A DNA stretch of 64,000 nucleotides from Marinomonas communis (lineage in GTDB: Bacteria; Pseudomonadota; Gammaproteobacteria; Pseudomonadales; Marinomonadaceae), in contig NZ_SNZA01000001.1 of assembly GCF_004363305.1 (NCBI RefSeq), positions 150,902 through 214,901 on the forward strand, written 5' to 3'. Below, one piece after another: positions 63,664-64,000 of the stretch (within the stretch, counting starts at the first letter, position 1; the number at the start of each line of letters is the position of its first letter). The position numbers and the translations under genes were made by a program. The notes beneath the pieces are model-generated. The model saw only the letters and a program-made list of their open reading frames with translations. It made no database searches and was not told the DNA's origin.

Positions 63664-63713
63664 AACAGTCTCCTTTATTATTGTAATGGTGCGTGTCTCT
63701 TGAGTAGTAAGTG

Positions 63714-64000
63714 CTAAGCGGTTTGAGCCGCCATGGTGGTGGTTGCGATATCTTCTGCTGGATTCTGAGGTGGCTCGCGACGCACATAGTGTTCAGGGTC
63801 TTTTCGCTGTCGCCACATGGCCGTCACCACTTCTTTAAAGGCCGACCAAGTGCTGCGATACACTGGAGGGCAATCGTGCTTCATTAATTGATGCAACGCT
63901 GGAAGCTGGTGATAAGGCACCATCGGAAACATGTGATGCTCGATGTGGTAATTCATATTCCAGTACAAGAAACGGAACACGGGATTCATGTAAATAGTTC
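63714..64000 (-). CDS. Fatty acid desaturase-family oxygenase, C-terminal part (MocD-like)
   Basis: Only the last 95 codons are in the window; the frame stays open through the right edge. The third His box NYHIEHHMFPMVPYHQLP identifies the membrane di-iron desaturase/hydroxylase family. With the MocE-like ferredoxin and reductase it should form a three-component oxygenase or demethylase, as MocD does in rhizopine breakdown. The first two His boxes are outside the window. Confidence 0.82.
   Translation of the reverse strand, partial: TIYMNPVFRFLYWNMNYHIEHHMFPMVPYHQLPALHQLMKHDCPPVYRSTWSAFKEVVTAMWRQRKDPEHYVRREPPQNPAEDIATTTMAAQTA

Noticed and set aside
1..64000. tRNA, rRNA, CRISPR, prophage or integron features
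   Set aside because: Looked for on both strands by eye; nothing supportable was seen.

Overview
The window looks like chromosome of a marine gammaproteobacterium, most likely an Oceanospirillales member such as Marinomonas or a Vibrio-like relative. This is inferred from the gene content (DMSP lyase, TRAP and tripartite tricarboxylate importers, an OsmC-YcaO fusion, RcnA/RcnR) and the moderate G+C; no rRNA or other taxonomic marker is present. About 60 protein genes or gene pieces were found. No tRNA, rRNA, CRISPR array or intact transposase was seen.

Bases 1-12000 hold an island-like block. It is bounded by two near-identical direct copies of the start of a peroxiredoxin gene (about 4-335 and 11724-12055). 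Inside are a truncated chemoreceptor pseudogene, an aldo/keto reductase, an aspartase/fumarase-type lyase, an aldehyde dehydrogenase, a LysR regulator, a BCCT osmolyte transporter and a convincing DddP dimethylsulfoniopropionate (DMSP) lyase. The enzyme genes are visibly richer in G+C and CTG codons than the genes to the right. BCCT plus DddP would import DMSP and split it into DMS and acrylate; no usual acrylate gene (acuI, acuN/acuK, dddA, dddC) is recognised beside them.

Bases 11000-20300 carry an HxlR-controlled quinone/thiol stress operon (peroxiredoxin, AhpD-like protein, MdaB-like quinone reductase) and an LtrA-like membrane protein. Three copies of one 20-bp element link these promoters. 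An ion channel, an OsmC-YcaO fusion, and a divergent AraC regulator/aminotransferase pair with a tandem operator follow.

Bases 20300-35500 hold a siderophore uptake locus (TonB receptor, FecCD-type ABC importer, AraC regulator, Fur-like boxes) and a copper/silver efflux operon: a His/Cys-rich periplasmic peptide, CusC/CusB/CusA-like proteins, then CopC- and CopD-like proteins.

Bases 35500-50500 are small catabolic and transport modules. They include GntR with a proline-racemase-family dehydratase, an output-less PDC sensor protein, several EamA exporters, a response regulator/kinase/binding-protein trio divergent from TctCBA, an XRE-cupin regulator with an exporter, and RcnA/RcnR metal efflux with visible operators.

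Bases 50500-61270 form a ketone-body/3-hydroxybutyrate module. One operon encodes a TRAP importer and 3-hydroxybutyrate dehydrogenase behind a sigma-54-like promoter with three upstream dyads. A LysR-plus-enhancer-binding-protein operon separates it from divergently transcribed CoA-transferase subunits, thiolase and AtoE permease. The right end (61266-64000) is a MocD/MocE/ferredoxin-reductase-like oxygenase operon with a TIM-barrel isomerase, cut off by the window edge.
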